From Apostichopus japonicus (lineage: Eukaryota; Echinodermata; Holothuroidea; Aspidochirotida; Stichopodidae), in contig NC_092572.1 in NCBI RefSeq assembly GCF_037975245.1, positions 6,587,501 through 6,651,500 of the forward strand: 64,000 nucleotides of DNA, given 5' to 3'. A model generated the notes under the pieces. That model was not told the DNA's origin, searched no databases, and was given only the letters and a program-made list of their open reading frames with translations. Shown here piece by piece: positions 52,090-64,000 of the stretch. Numbering within the stretch: position 1 is the first letter of the stretch; each line of letters opens with the position of its first letter. The position numbers were made by a program, and so were the translations under genes.

Positions 52090-55030
52090 ACTAATTGCTC
52101 CAATATCAAAATTTCGATTCATTAGTCTTCTACAAAACGATTTAATGACACAAAACCGGCTGAACAATACGGCTGATTCAAGGGATGTAAGTGTTTTTTG
52201 TAACTGTGCATATTGGAAAAAAGTAAGGCGCTCAACATAATTGTGTACATGATTTATACTTTACCGCATTTTGTCAAAGAGTACATTTTAATATTACTCT
52301 GACGTAATTTTATGCATTTTCATGTTTAATCCAAGCTTATATTTGATGCACTTTGGAGTAGAAAATTGACATTGAATCGACCTACACCTCATATTAAAGT
52401 TCATACTTTATTTGACTAGTGATAGTGATATAGTTATAGTTATAGGTTACTTAAATGATCTGTGGAGACTCGTTTTTACTTAAGACAACACTATAATATC
52501 ATGCTGTAATGTAACCGTCAATAGATGAATGGAGATAACTGTTTCTGAAGGGAACATATATTAGTTTCATAGAGTCTAAATTATGATGATTCGATGAGAA
52601 ATCGACTTGTCTGCCCAACTATACAAAGCGACAAAGCACAAATCTAAGTTATAATGGTGTGATGTGTTGTACAGATACAATCCGTTGTAACAATCAAGCT
52701 AGATTCACAATTTATGAGCTGCTTTTATGGACTTTCTCAAGTGTAAATGTATTTTGTTTAATCAAATGATGGGCTGATCATAATTATATTCATAAGTCAT
52801 ATATTATTAACAAAGTGTTTGAACTGTTATTTGCGTGTTTTTCACGATGATTGCTGTGCTTGTATCATTCTAAGCACATTGCATACTTCTAGTTCATTGC
52901 AGAACATTCGATAATTGTGTTTCTTCCTAAATATCTTTTTTTTGCAATCGTGAAAATTTCTTTGCTTTCAGAGCCCCGAAGAGACGTATATGTTTAGGAC
53001 TGAAATTTGTCGACAGTAAAAGTTTTTTGTCTTTTATGATCGCTAGTTTGGCTGAACAGACTTGGTAACACTCGACCCTGTCTGAAACAAGGACATACAT
53101 GACAAAGATTAAACCGCACAAAGTACGCTATTGCGGAGTCGCTAAAGGGCAAATAGTATAATCAGGCTTGTAACTGAAAATCCGAAAGCGAAACAACACG
53201 TGATGATACTCAATAGACTACAAAAGTTAAGTTAGTTAATCACATACTTAACAGAGCATCATTATCCGAAATGCTATTAAACAGCGAACAGTTTATATTT
53301 TAAGGTTGCGAAAATAAAGCACTTCAAACGCTTTTTGTTTCATCTAGTTAAGTGCATGTAATTAACATTAAACGTCGTTTCGGTGTAAGCTGTTGTTGCT
53401 GCACATTTGTATACAATTTCCTTGTATTGTGTGAATAAGGTTACTTAGTTCAAGTCATTGTATTAAAATGTCACTAATCCCACCCACTGAAAAGGCCTTT
53501 CTGGTGACTTAACTTAATTACTGAACAACAGTGCTGACATTTTCTGAATCTGATGTAAATATCACATCCTCACAGCATTTCGTGTTGCAAAGATATGATT
53601 TTATTAATCATTTATTTCCTTTATAATTTGGCAATCATTTATTCAAATACGAAAATAATATTGTAAAAAAAATACATTTTGATAAAATTCAAAGTACAGA
53701 GGACTTTGACTTCTATTCAAACATTCCAAATGTATCATATGTCCATGATAAATCAATGAGAAGATTATTATAGCCTAAGTAAAGCTTCCAGAGAGAATTT
53801 GTCCAGATGATATTACAGACCCCCTACTGTGATCCAATTCCCTGGAATAGTTGAAGGTTTAGCCAGTTAAATTAGATTACACTCAATCAACCATAGTTCG
53901 AGTTAATGGCATGATATTGAGTTGGGGGTTTCAACAAGCAGTGCGGAACATGTTTCTCTGCAATACACGTTTTACCAGAAATCCCTTTAAAACATCAAAC
54001 CTTATTTTTGTTTCTGAAATGATTCTTTCATTATATAATGCATGTTAGGTAAGCTAACATATACATCATGTAAGAAAGAATCTACAATTTATCTAGGTGA
54101 AATGGTATATTATTGCATAATATATGTCATAATGTCCCTCTTACACTGAAAGAAACTCCATTAGTTATCAGCAAGGCTTACACAAATTATTAATTGAACG
54201 GATGCAAAATTTAACACAGCATTAATGTTTTATTTGACGTATTCAGGTATCTCTTTAATTTGTTTGAAATTTTCACAGAATTGTTATAACATACTATTAA
54301 AGCACGAAAATAGTAAGAGTGCTCCTGTGCATTCTTCTCAAACCAAATTCCATATCCACTCATTAAACATGCAAGGTGTTTATTTAATACACATCATCGC
54401 ATTTGGATAAAAGTCGTTCATTAAAAGTTCAAAACGCCTTTATAGTTTATAAAGAGCGTAAAATAGAAAGATAAAGAATGTACAAAGAGCATGATAATAT
54501 GCACTAAAGAATACGATATTGACAAGTGTTATTTTCAAATGACATCAACGTATTTCTTTTTGTTTAAAGACGCTCGAAAAAAGCATACTATAATTCTTTA
54601 TGTTCATCGGCTACTGCATGATTTACAGACTGTATGTACGAGACTGTTGGACGCTATCCCAGTGAAACTATTTAAATTTTACCCCTTTCTTTCAAGTGGG
54701 TTTAATGGGTTTATTCTTTATTAGTCTCTCAGTTGATAGGTTCGGTTATTGAATATAGTTATCTGGGTATTCACATTTGATTTTAATTCAACTTCCTTGT
54801 TCAGCACTATTTCATCTACTGTGGTGTATATTAGTGCATTGTGTGGTGCCCTTTTAGGTATGTTACTAAAAGTAAATTGTAAAATACCCAAAAGAGATGT
54901 TAAATCATGAGGGCTTGATTGTTTTCAAATGCGCAGGCGCCAAAAGGGATTTCAATCACTAGTTGTGTAATAATCAGTTACCTTAAAGAGTGGACAAGTA
55001 TTCCACGACAGTGTGTCGCAGCTGAAAAAG
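52090..55030. other. Intergenic, upstream of gene 3, no gene recognised
   Basis: This AT-rich sequence has short open frames only (for example 54491-54724). No upstream exon could be identified. Confidence 0.5.
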
Positions 55031-55037
55031 GGGGATG

Positions 55038-55046
55038 TATAAATAG
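55038..55046 (+). promoter_or_regulatory. TATA box of gene 3
   Basis: TATAAATAG stands in a G-rich context about 96 bases before the start codon at 55134. A start site about 30 bases downstream (about 55068-55075) would give a short 5' UTR with a tiny upstream ATG at 55077. Confidence 0.6.
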
Positions 55047-55133
55047 AGGGAACCATTTCCATTGAAGAGAAGAATATGACATGATTGTGTGATGCATCTT
55101 CTTGTCTATAACTCCGTTTTACCTGTTTTTAAA

Positions 55134-55212
55134 ATGTTGCTACTTAAAAAGTTATACGCAACATGGATTTTTCTGTACGTGATAACAGCTGGACTACGAC
55201 AGGCTACGGCAG
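55134..55212 (+). CDS. Gene 3 exon: signal peptide
   Basis: The ATG at 55134 begins MLLLKKLYATWIFLYVITAG and ends ...RQATA in phase 1 at donor gtacta. Basic n-region, hydrophobic core and A-T-A end fit a cleaved leader. The TATA box upstream supports this start. Confidence 0.8.
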
Positions 55213-58200
55213 GTACTAAGAAAGTATTATTCATTAATACATGTCCTTATAACCTATGAGAAGAAACCAAAATGTAAATGTAATACTTAAATTTACAATC
55301 AAAAAGCCAAAATAGCTTAAAGAATGCGTTCTGTGTTTGCTACCAGTGACATATGATTTATTAACACATTTTAGGGAGAAATAATTTGATTTCCAATTAG
55401 CACCGCTTGGATATACTTCTATTTGTACCTTTAAAAATCGATGTTTCCTATTCACAGATAAGCACAACGTTCAGTGGCAGACTACACGTACACAATTGGC
55501 AAAAGCCGGTTTCCCTGTGGAATTAACGTGTTCGTTTGCTTTCACGGAAAGTGGATATTTAGTGTCGTGGAACAAAAACGGAGTCAACTTAGTAAAGCAC
55601 GATCCAGAAAACTCCCTAACAATAACTCGGGATGGGCGCATGTATAACATAAGTACACAAGAGAAAACTGCTACTCTACGAATACAGGATGTAAGTTTTG
55701 ATGATGCTGGGGAATATTCCTGTAGAACAGTTTTCCCTGTGAACGGTAGACCGGAAGCCAGGTATTGGAAGCTAGTAGTACAAGGTATTTGAGACCATTT
55801 TTTGTTCCATAGTTTAACATATTCAATAGTGTAAATCACCATGTTGTTGACATTAGCACATCGTTCTAAATCGTCAATTATCTTTCTCAGATGGTCCAAT
55901 ACTGAATTCTATCAGCTCTGTTATGGAGAACCAAACTTTGTCAGCAGAATGTTGTGTGACATTCACAGATAGCAGAATTCAAGTGAAGTATTTGTGGTCG
56001 ATTGGTGTTCTACTGGTAACGACATACAGATCCAACGTCACCGAAAACCCCACTTGCAGTAATGTATCTTTCACAGCAACAAGACAACATCACAACAAGT
56101 TCTTGGTTTGCAAAATAGAAAACAATTTGAATTCGTCGACACAAGAGAGGATAAATGTCACTTGTGAGTATAGCGACATTCAGATCACAAAAGATTAAAT
56201 CACATAAGCATATTAATCATTTAATGATATGCAATCAAGAAACTTATCACTGTTGTAAATTTGATAACTGAACGATTAAGATGTATGATGAATTAGTCGT
56301 TAAAACGTTTTTGTACTAAAGTGACTTAAATTCACAACGTTTACTATGGGAGTTATCACGTCATAATCAAATGAGTCAGTTCCAAAATTCTTGGCTTCTA
56401 TCTCTCAATATAAAATCCAATAATGCTGCTTATATAGGCCAACATAAAGCCATGCAATTGTTAAAGCGAAGATTGACTGCTTGCTTCCTCAAGAGGAGAA
56501 CAATGGACTTCTTGTTGAAACACAATTACAAATTCATACAAAGTTTAATGTATTTTATTAACAAACATTATACTCCAAAAGTCGAACATACCAGTATTGT
56601 TGTATTAAAACATTGCTAAAAATTATGTTTGTTCGAAAGAAATTCTGGTATTTTTGAAGGAAATTTTATAAACGCGTAGTACATGTACCATAATATAATT
56701 ATGGCGTTTATAGTACATTCCAGGTGTTTGGATTTGGTACCTAAGACAGATGATAATAATAATGTTGTTTTTCTTTTAACTTTCAAATTTCAGTCCTAGC
56801 AACTATTGTAATATTTTCGAAACAAACGTACGAAATGGGGGCTACCAAGTAGTCATCGAATGTGCTACCGACGGACATCCCATCCCTGATGTCTTCCTCC
56901 AGAAAAAAGTATTGGACAAATGGGAAGATGTAATGGATGTGCTCCCTGCAATAGATAGGGTTACGACTGAACGACGTCAAGTTACGTGGAAATTCTACTC
57001 CATAAATAAATACAGTAAACAGGAAGAGGCATACAGATGTCGGGCTAACAACACGTTTCGGTATTTTGATGTTAGCGATGTTGTTATGATTAATATAAAG
57101 AGTGAGTATTTAACTTAAGTTCCAATTGCTCTTTGAAAACTGGATAAAACATATGGAATATTTGAAATCAATTGTATTACTTAAAGTATGACGGAAGTAA
57201 TGGAAGGTATTATTACAATAACACACCAAAGAACATTTACAGAGTGTCAAAATATAGTTTGTCATTGATAACGAGGAATCATAACCTTCCTATATAAACC
57301 GTTTGTTTAATCTTGCATCTCTGTTTCAAGCTATATGCTTTCAAGATAATCACGTTTGATGTAATTTTTTTAATTTGACTACCTTCTTTTTACAAATTCA
57401 GTAACATTTGATGTATTTCTACTGGAGAATATCCAAGCCATTATCTGCGTTTTTGTCGCCTCTGTCATAATCGTTGCGTTACTCGTAACGTTTAGATATC
57501 ATCAAAGTAAGTATTCTGGATAAAGGACCATATACTATTTCCCTGTAATGCATAGATTCAAAGATGCCAAATACGAAAATGAAATGGAGAAATAATTTCA
57601 AACTGGTTAGAATGACAATTTGTAAGTTTACATATAACAGTATATATGGAGTTCAATAAGAGTGACTCCTGTTATATAGACAACAATTGCTGGCAACACC
57701 TAATCGAAATTGTGACAATTATATCACATAAACTGCCACTGATTGCATTCTTCCAAGTTGTAATTAATTAAAAATGGTTGAGCTGCATACAGTGACGAAA
57801 TTGGTGGTGAAATCTTAAGTTAATTGAGTTGTCACCTATCCTACAGGTATGTGATACTGAGTATGTATTTACTATATTGAAGCTATAATGGCAATGCCGA
57901 ATAGTGCTCCTGTCATATCATATTTCACTTCCTCAAAGGAAATAAAGGGTAAACCTGTGAGTATAAATTTTTGAACTTAGAACGAACTGGTTTTTCTTCT
58001 GTTTACAACACTTTAAAAAATTTTACACACCTCAAGTGAAGCTTTCTTTACACCTAGTCAACTGAGCAGCGGAAGTGTGTGTATGCACAATTCACTTGTT
58101 CGTGAAAAATTCTGTTTAAAAGCTGATATGCTGACAGTTTGCTCTGATTTCATTTCATTGACTAATTAATTTAAATAAATGCGAGAAAAGTAATATAGAA

Positions 58201-60898
58201 GTATATTTATTTTCTTTCTCTTTTTTAGAAAAGGTTTCGCGTAATGTCCTTCCTGTTGTCACAAGGTATTTGGAAAAATATAATTATTTTATCGTTTGGG
58301 AAGACGACCATTTGTGTGTCCAAACATGGGTACTCTGTAGGTTTGACATTGTCTTGGTCATTGTATGTATGTGATTTTAGATCTGTGAACATAGACAAAC
58401 GTCTAGTTAAAGTCCAAAGCTATTGGAGATATAAACATTAGGCCTACCTCTACTTAAGGTTATTGTTACACCGAAAATGAAACATATTTCGCATTCGTTA
58501 TATTCCATAATTAATGAGATATATGTGAAAATAATAATAAATCCTTAGAAATTTCCACCCTCTAGTTTTATGTGTTTGTTAGTCACACTTTAAAGTAATA
58601 AACTATCATATTTACATCTCTGCATGGTGAAATTTTGACTGCACTTTTTTGTCTTACGTGACAAAAAGAGAAAATAACGTATTTCTTATTTCGCTCGTAT
58701 GTATCATAGATTTAGTCGGTTGGTAAGGAATTCTATGCATTTACCAAGTAATTTTTATCGAGCCAGCAACAACCAGGCACCAACTCTTCCAGATGTTAGA
58801 AGTAGGTTCACAGATAATTTTGTTATGAGAGTAACGAGAATCATTTATTGTGTTCCAAGGCATTTGGATAAGAAAATGCAGTGACATTTACTACTAAGGG
58901 GTGCAAAGCTCTTCATGAACTGCATAGGAACTGCAAAATTAATGACGATGTTTAGCACATTAATGAGAGCCGTCAACCACTGTAGTTAAAAGTTTTTGTA
59001 AGAAATTCATATATAATTATGTTTAACGTCCAATATTCGATGATGGTTTTGTTTTTTAGTTAAATTAATTCTCAGTAATGAAGAAGGGTTGGTATCTGGC
59101 AACAATATGGTCATATCAGAGCCGAATTACCGCATCAAATATCTACTGAATGCCGAGACAGAGCTTCATGGTGCAGTTTAGCATGTACCTATAACTAGAA
59201 AACATTTTAGTTTTGGGAAAAAAATCAATTTTTGTAAATCAGTAGCAAAAGAATGGAATCAGTTTGCACAAATTCACGTACCATAGTTGATATTACTTGA
59301 CTATTGACCTCTTAGACGTAAGAATTAAAAGTAGATTCACCATTTACATACTCAATTGTTATACTAGCGTGGATTCCAAAACCTTCCAGATGGTATCGTT
59401 CTAATTGTTAATTTTCATATATTTTTTTGTTTTGTATCGTGTGGACTTTGATGTATATTGATCTTTTATTTTCACATCTTTTAGAGGTTTTATATTCTTA
59501 TCACACATGGGCTGTCCTTACAAACTATCTACGAGAAATTAACGATAGGCCCATACACAGTAATACGCTTAGGCTTCTACCGGGTGTGGTCAACTTGCGG
59601 CCCTTAATCAATGCTCTTGGATTACGAAACGTGGTGTGAGAGCCGGCCAAAATAACCCACGGCCAGTCAATACTGTTTTAACTACAAGGAATGATTCAAG
59701 GACTTTCATCTCCACTCAACGTCCAGCAATGAATGACCGAGTGACCAAGTGTGGTATCATGCCATCTTAAATGTGTGCGGATGATGTAAACTCGGCTGCT
59801 GAATGCTACAATACTTCTTTGAAATGTATTCTTGATCGGAATGCATCTTTATAATAATATTGCCAAGTAATGGATATAGTTCCTCACCATAAATTGAAAA
59901 TCGTTCTAAAGAAATAAACAAATAATATGGTTTTAACAAATGTTTATTCCCCTTGGATTTAACAGATATCCCTGGTTTTAGTAGCAATATCCAAATAGAT
60001 CAGTCGTTGGACCCATATGAAGAGTAAGTGTGGCAACTATTCATTGGTTTTAATCATTACTTTGATGTATCGAAACCGAACTTTGAAAAACAACTTAAAC
60101 AAGCAATTGGGAAGGTTAAGAAGTGTTAATGTTAATAACGAGAGGTAAACAAACAACACTTGGCCTTACTATTGTCAATGTCTTAGTTTACATTATGCTT
60201 GGATTTTATCAAATAAGGTACCGGAAGTCTATGTGAACCCAATATCGGTCTACATAATTAATATTTTCTTCAGCTTATAGAAAACATATATTCTGATAAA
60301 CACGTAGGTGATTAAAGCACAACACTGTGTGGTGTGGTGGAAACGTAACTTTTACATCTTCTCGGGCATGTATCATCCCCGACGATTAATATCTTCAAAC
60401 CAACAGGGATAATCGAATTGGGCAGTACCAAATTCTTAGTTACCATACGATTGCATTACGGAGTCACAGACAGGTGATGTGTGATAACAAAAATATATAG
60501 ATTTTCTTCTGTGACTGTGTAACGTTTATAAATAACCAAGAGTCTCGTAAGTAAAGTTAATTATTATATTTTATGTATGATATATATCATATAAAGTGTA
60601 ATATTTTTTTTCAATAACGAATGAATGCAGACTTCCAAGCAACGGCGTGGATGAAGGAGAAGAACATACATTGGACCTCAACCTCTCCAACGAAGTTGCC
60701 AGTTATGCCATCATTGAAAACAATAGGTAAATTGCTCTGGAATTGTATTTAAATGTAAAGGTACTGTTGGTTAGTCTCAACGAAGTGTTCTAAAACAATT
60801 TACAAAGTCCATGTTTATAATTATTTTATTTCTTCGTTCTTGTTTTTTACATTTATTTCGTTTTATCGTCTTTTCTCTTTAGAGTTGCAGGACTTTAA
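55134..60898 (+). CDS. Gene 3: three-Ig transmembrane receptor with short tyrosine-motif tail, no kinase
   Basis: Predicted exons: 55134-55212 (signal peptide), 55458-55784 (Ig1), 55891-56163 (Ig2), 56794-57101 (Ig3), 57402-57506 (TM), perhaps 58229-58265, then 59966-60023, 60631-60726 and 60883-60898 (stop). The product is a type I membrane protein of roughly 420 residues. Its tail carries PYEEL and SYAII, two YxxL/I sites of the kind bound by SH2 proteins when phosphorylated; neither fits the strict ITIM consensus at position -2. Ig2 is homologous to the first Ig exon of gene 1. Two problems remain: Ig3 is 308 bp, one short of a multiple of three, and the exon after the TM helix does not fit in phase without another exon or another donor. 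The gene may therefore be recently damaged, or the assembly may hold a base error. Receptor role inferred from architecture. Confidence 0.7.
55458..55784 (+). CDS. Gene 3 exon: Ig domain 1
   Basis: This 327-bp exon has phase 1-1 borders (acceptor tcacag, donor gtattt). It contains FPVELTCSFAF, YLVSWNKNGVNLV, ATLRIQDVSFDDAGEYSCR and ends WKLVVQ. The DDAGEYSC motif makes it a confident V/I-set Ig domain. Confidence 0.9.
55891..56163 (+). CDS. Gene 3 exon: Ig domain 2
   Basis: This 273-bp exon has phase 1-1 borders (acceptor tctcag, donor gtgagt). It is the same length as 486-758 of gene 1, with many identical residues (MEN, CCVTFT, VKYLWSIG, CSNVSFTA, NSST, RINV). It is a paralogous domain. 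Confidence 0.88.
56794..57101 (+). CDS. Gene 3 exon: Ig domain 3, with apparent 1-base frame break
   Basis: The acceptor is at tttcag and the donor at gtgagt. The bulk reads GGYQVVIECATDGHPIPDVF and later EEAYRCRANNTFRYF, an Ig domain with both cysteines. Entered in phase 1 as the previous exon requires, the frame hits TAG at about 56850; the good frame starts only after the G run at 56837-56841. All other Ig exons here are multiples of three; this one is 308 bp. Confidence 0.7.
57402..57506 (+). CDS. Gene 3 exon: transmembrane segment
   Basis: This 105-bp exon has phase 1-1 borders (acceptor attcag, donor gtaagt). The helix IICVFVASVIIVALLVTF is followed by RYHQ. Confidence 0.88.
58229..58265 (+). 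CDS. Gene 3 candidate basic exon after the TM helix
   Basis: After a strong pyrimidine tract and ttttag, phase 1 gives KKVSRNVLPVVT and then donor gtattt, leaving phase 2, exactly as in the small post-TM exons of genes 1 and 2. No partner exon entering in phase 2 was found. A nearer donor (tcgc|gtaatg, ending at 58240) would leave phase 1 and join 59966 directly. Confidence 0.5.
58690..59640. other. Intron with unidentified open frames
   Basis: Frames at 58699-58884 and 59427-59639, and a stretch near 59180-59280 reading ITRKHFSFGKKINF..AKEWN, vaguely resemble LINE C-terminal text but are too decayed to call. Confidence 0.3.
59966..60023 (+). CDS. Gene 3 cytoplasmic exon with PYEE
   Basis: This 58-bp exon has an acceptor at taacag and a donor at gtaagt, and runs from phase 1 to phase 2. 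It encodes IPGFSSNIQIDQSLDPYE. With the next exon it creates the YEEL motif across the junction. Confidence 0.7.
60631..60726 (+). CDS. Gene 3 cytoplasmic exon with YAII
   Basis: This 96-bp exon runs from phase 2 to phase 2 (acceptor atgcag, donor gtaaat). It encodes LPSNGVDEGEEHTLDLNL, then SNEVASYAIIENN. It is acidic and serine-poor, with one tyrosine in a YxxI context. Confidence 0.75.
60883..60898 (+). CDS. Gene 3 terminal coding exon
   Basis: After a strong acceptor (tctctttag), phase 2 completes Arg and reads VAGL then TAA at 60896-60898. The 3' UTR follows; no canonical AATAAA is seen close by (one at about 62541 is far). Confidence 0.65.
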
Positions 60899-60899
60899 C

Positions 60900-63885
60900 A
60901 GTTGGCCACGACGAAAAAAAGCAAGAAGAAGAAGATGATTAAATTTGAATTTTACCAGAATAACAACGACGTAGATATAAAATAACCATTCTTGGATATC
61001 AGATAAAATGAATACCTGTTTGTTTGGCACACTCTCATAGACCTTTTGAAAAGTTTGAAGTTAGAGCTAGCTTCTCTTAATCTTCTCTCTACTGTATATA
61101 CTGTGGATAAGGTATTGTAAATAATTGACAGTTGTACCAAATTGTACACTAATTGCTACTTATTTCACAAGAATTATGGTACTAAATTTGGTCGACTATA
61201 GTTTGTAGTGGGCAGTATAGTTGGGTAACGACATTTTTTATTTTACTATATATTTTTTACCAATTTCTCATCGGAAACAAGAGGGCAATCCATGAATCAA
61301 GCATTCACGAGTTTACATGTTCAGGCACATAACAACCAAGTTTGAACTTGATCGGACTGACGGTATAGGAGGAGTTCTCGACATACGTTTTTGCTCACCC
61401 AGACACAAACACGGGCGCGTACACACATCCTCATATTCCCGATAGTGGTTAAGGACATTATCTCATCACCCTATTCTCCCTATACAGTACATATAGGAAG
61501 ATGAGATAGTAAAAGAAGTTAAGTACTTTGCGCGCGTGTGTGTGCGCGTGTATGTGTATATGTAAGGTATCTCAGAATTCTCCCGCCAAGCAGATGGAAG
61601 GCACATTTCTTTCGTGATTACCTTGAAGAAAGCTCCGTTGATATCAAATGATCACAAGGCAAAGATCAATGAAAACAAACCAATATTTGGCATAACGCGC
61701 ATGCTAAAGTAATGAAAAAGTCAACAGTAACATGTAAGAAATAAAACTCACAAATTGTTCATCGTATTCATTCTTGTTGAATGCTCAGATGGTCTATAGA
61801 GGTTAATGGATAAACTTGACTTATTTGTATGTCACAAACTTCTCGTAACCGTAGTACGCTATAGGAACTTCACACATGGTGGGTGAACCTGTATTTATCT
61901 TCATATGGTGCCTTCTTGTGATGTTAAAAATTGTTTTTACCATTATTACGAGTGTGTCATAAACTTGGCGTGCAACGTCAAAAGTGACGTGATACTTGGA
62001 AGTCATATAGGCCATCAGCTGAAACTCAAAAAGAGGCTGTAAAATCAGTTTCGTTCCAGCAACACTGGGTCTACATTTTTAAAGCATTTTTGGGTAGTTC
62101 AATGCATCACAGACATTATATCAAAAGTTCTCAAAAAAAAATTCCTGCAGTATTTTCGTAACGCACCCTCGAAATTGGGTATGTTATATAGACATCACGT
62201 GCTACGATGCTATGTATTAGGAACACACTAACGTTAGATTTGGTACAGTGGTGCATACATACCACTCTTTTCTTATATGTTTAATTACGACTGATATATT
62301 TTTGTTTGTATAATAGTTGGGTCAGGTTTATAAGAATGGTTTAAGAGGTTTCTGGTCGAAGGGTCAGTGAGGGTTGTTTTCAGGCATAACAAGTTGTGCC
62401 CCCCCCCTCCATTTTCGCCAAAATGGTAAAAAACACATTCTCAGCTTTGAAATATGAAATACAATTTTTACACATTATAACTTAAGGGTTTTCATTATAA
62501 AAATGTACCACTTTTAATAAACTCAGATATAATGCTTTGTAATAAATCAAATATTTTTAAATTTCCCCCTATGTTATGAATGCATTTCGTCTGTGCATGT
62601 ATGCGTAAATATACACATATAATGAAAAGTTCCTCTCCATAATTGTTACACTCCCCATCCAAACTGTTTTACACATGTGACCCCCTCCCTCTCTACTTTA
62701 CATGTAGCTAAATCCCTAGTTACAGTGAGATGTGCCAATGTCCTAAGACCAGTGAGCTATTTCTTTTGTATAAATCAATATATAAGTTGGCACACTAAGA
62801 CGTCATGGCATATCGTAGATGTGAAATAAAGTTATAGTCGGTATATATCGTTTACCTTAGTACTCTTTCTACAGTCTTCCGCAAAACTAGGTATTTTCTC
62901 CATGTTACGGAAACGACATGTTTATAATTCGTGTTCCTGCAAAAAGAGTTTCCAAGGGAGTTAACGTATAAAAGAAAAGATCAACAAGGTTTCGAATGGT
63001 ATTTTGAATAATAATAGTTCTATATTCTACAAATAATATGAATAATAAAGGTGAATGGTACAAATAAGTGAATAACGAAGACAGTTAACTTAAGCCCCAG
63101 ATAGAAAGAAATAATGTATCTATTAAGACTGGGTCGATACACTCAATGGTGTAGTATAGCTGGGCCTTTGCGATGATTCAAGATACAGGTTCTTCATCAA
63201 AAGGCGCAGCGCGGAATTAATAAATGATTAAAAGTTCATGAGGACAGTTGTACTAGTTATAACAGGATCCACTTCAATTCACTGCATGGAAGTTAGATAT
63301 GGTATGGCAAAGGGAAAGGGAAAGTCCATTCCGTAGTAGAGGTGAAGATAATTAGATTAAATAAAAGTCACTAAAGACTTGAATATCCTTCAGTCAAAAC
63401 TTGAACAGATAGACAAAACGTTTTAACAATATGAATAAAACAGGTAACGAAATGTTACCGCAAAACAATAAAGAACCGTGATATTGGAACAGGGTCAGGG
63501 GCGATGGTTCCCCAACAACAGTATATAAACCTCTGACTGGTTTCAGGACGCGGTATTTGCATCATCGTCATCAGTAAATGTAGTTGTGAATATGCAAGAG
63601 GTAAAGCATGCCCATAACACCCTCCTCCCCCCTCCCCTCCCCTCCCCTCTCAGAAAAAAGTGTGATTTGAAGAAAATGTGGATATTTATCATAAGGTGTC
63701 TGGTAGGTAGGGTAATCTATATAAAACTACTAATAGCTAAAATGAATATGAATAAGTTCATGTTTTCTGAGTTCCTTTAAACTCTGGGGAACAAAATAAT
63801 GACAACATGACTTCAAAAAAGTTAACCCTCTTCACAAACTTCAAACTTGATTAAAATTTCAGACTAAGATATCAAGATTTAACAC
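60900..63885. other. Gene 3 3' flank and intergenic DNA
   Basis: Only low-complexity pieces stand out: a GT/GC-rich run near 61531-61560, a C run near 62399, and a CCCCTCCCCT tract at about 63622-63650. No gene is recognised. Confidence 0.5.
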
Positions 63886-63887
63886 CA

Positions 63888-64000
63888 TCACAGTTCATCC
63901 TCCAAATCATCTTCCCCTGCATCAACAATCTCAACATCCTCTTGGAAGTTGCTGCAATTTCTACATTTACATAGGTCTGTACACGGTAGTTGTGCATTCA
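63888..64000 (-). CDS. C-terminus of a cysteine-rich (CXC-like) protein, partial
   Basis: The minus strand from the window edge reads AQLPCTDLCKCRNCSNFQ, then EDVEIVDAGEDDLEDEL and TGA (63888-63890). C-x3-4-C-x-C-x2-C-x-N resembles the last part of tesmin/TSO1-type CXC domains, which also occur in transposon-encoded proteins. The acidic tail and clean stop suggest a genuine 3' coding end. The rest lies beyond 64000. Confidence 0.5.
   Translation of the reverse strand, partial: NAQLPCTDLCKCRNCSNFQEDVEIVDAGEDDLEDEL

Noticed and set aside
55471-55899. 142-codon minus-strand open frame
   Set aside because: It is the shadow of the Ig1 exon of gene 3, which has clear Ig motifs and correct splice borders on the plus strand.
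58699-59639. Possible LINE C-terminal text in a gene 3 intron
   Set aside because: The resemblance (RKHFSFGKK...KEWN) is too weak and broken to name; no reverse transcriptase motif is nearby.
60640-60726. Strict ITIM or ITAM in the gene 3 tail
   Set aside because: YEEL and YAII are YxxL/I sites, but position -2 is Asp or Ala and they are about 23 residues apart, longer than ITAM spacing.

Overview
The window looks like AT-rich animal nuclear DNA. Genes are split into short exons with GT-AG introns, the products are immunoglobulin (Ig)-type receptors, and the intergenic DNA and introns hold decayed LINE reverse transcriptases, non-autonomous DNA transposons and long (TA)n tracts. I see no bacterial, viral or organellar signature. 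The mix of Ig receptors, a divergent receptor tyrosine kinase domain and these repeats suggests a marine invertebrate, perhaps an echinoderm. That assignment is inference and is weak.

Three related receptor genes lie on the + strand. Gene 1 (about 486-16245, 5' end outside the window) encodes Ig domains, one of them on an exon present three times in a 1.55-kb tandem array, then a transmembrane (TM) helix, a juxtamembrane region and a complete but degenerate tyrosine kinase domain (HRD changed to HPG, DFG to DFW). Gene 2 (27442 to about 44131) encodes a signal peptide, two Ig domains, a TM helix and a basic stop-transfer exon. It appears to continue, in matching splice phase, into at least seven very short exons coding for a coiled coil, several exactly 21 codons (three heptads) long. 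Gene 3 (about 55038-60898) has a TATA box, a signal peptide, three Ig exons (the second clearly homologous to the first Ig exon of gene 1), a TM helix and a short tail with two YxxL/I tyrosine motifs and no kinase. All three share the phase 1-1 Ig and TM exon layout and a small basic exon after the TM helix that changes phase from 1 to 2. They therefore look like a tandem family with a common outside and different signalling ends.

Region by region: 1-16.3 kb is gene 1, whose large intron at 5.8-10.5 kb holds a LINE scrap, a TA-flanked inverted-repeat element carrying seven copies of a 14-bp motif, and ATGTC-type minisatellites. 16.3-27.4 kb is intergenic; it contains a 3.4-kb element with long terminal inverted repeats and an 8-bp target duplication that encloses a broken L1/Tx1-type reverse transcriptase. 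27.4-44.1 kb is gene 2, with a LINE, a hairpin MITE and a SAP-like pseudogene in its introns. 44.1-55 kb is repeat-rich intergenic DNA with three inverted-repeat elements. 55-61 kb is gene 3. 61-64 kb is mostly featureless, and the last 113 bases carry the minus-strand C-terminus of a cysteine-rich (CXC-like) protein.

All calls come from reading codons, splice sites and repeats by eye; no database search was run. Exon borders are predictions.
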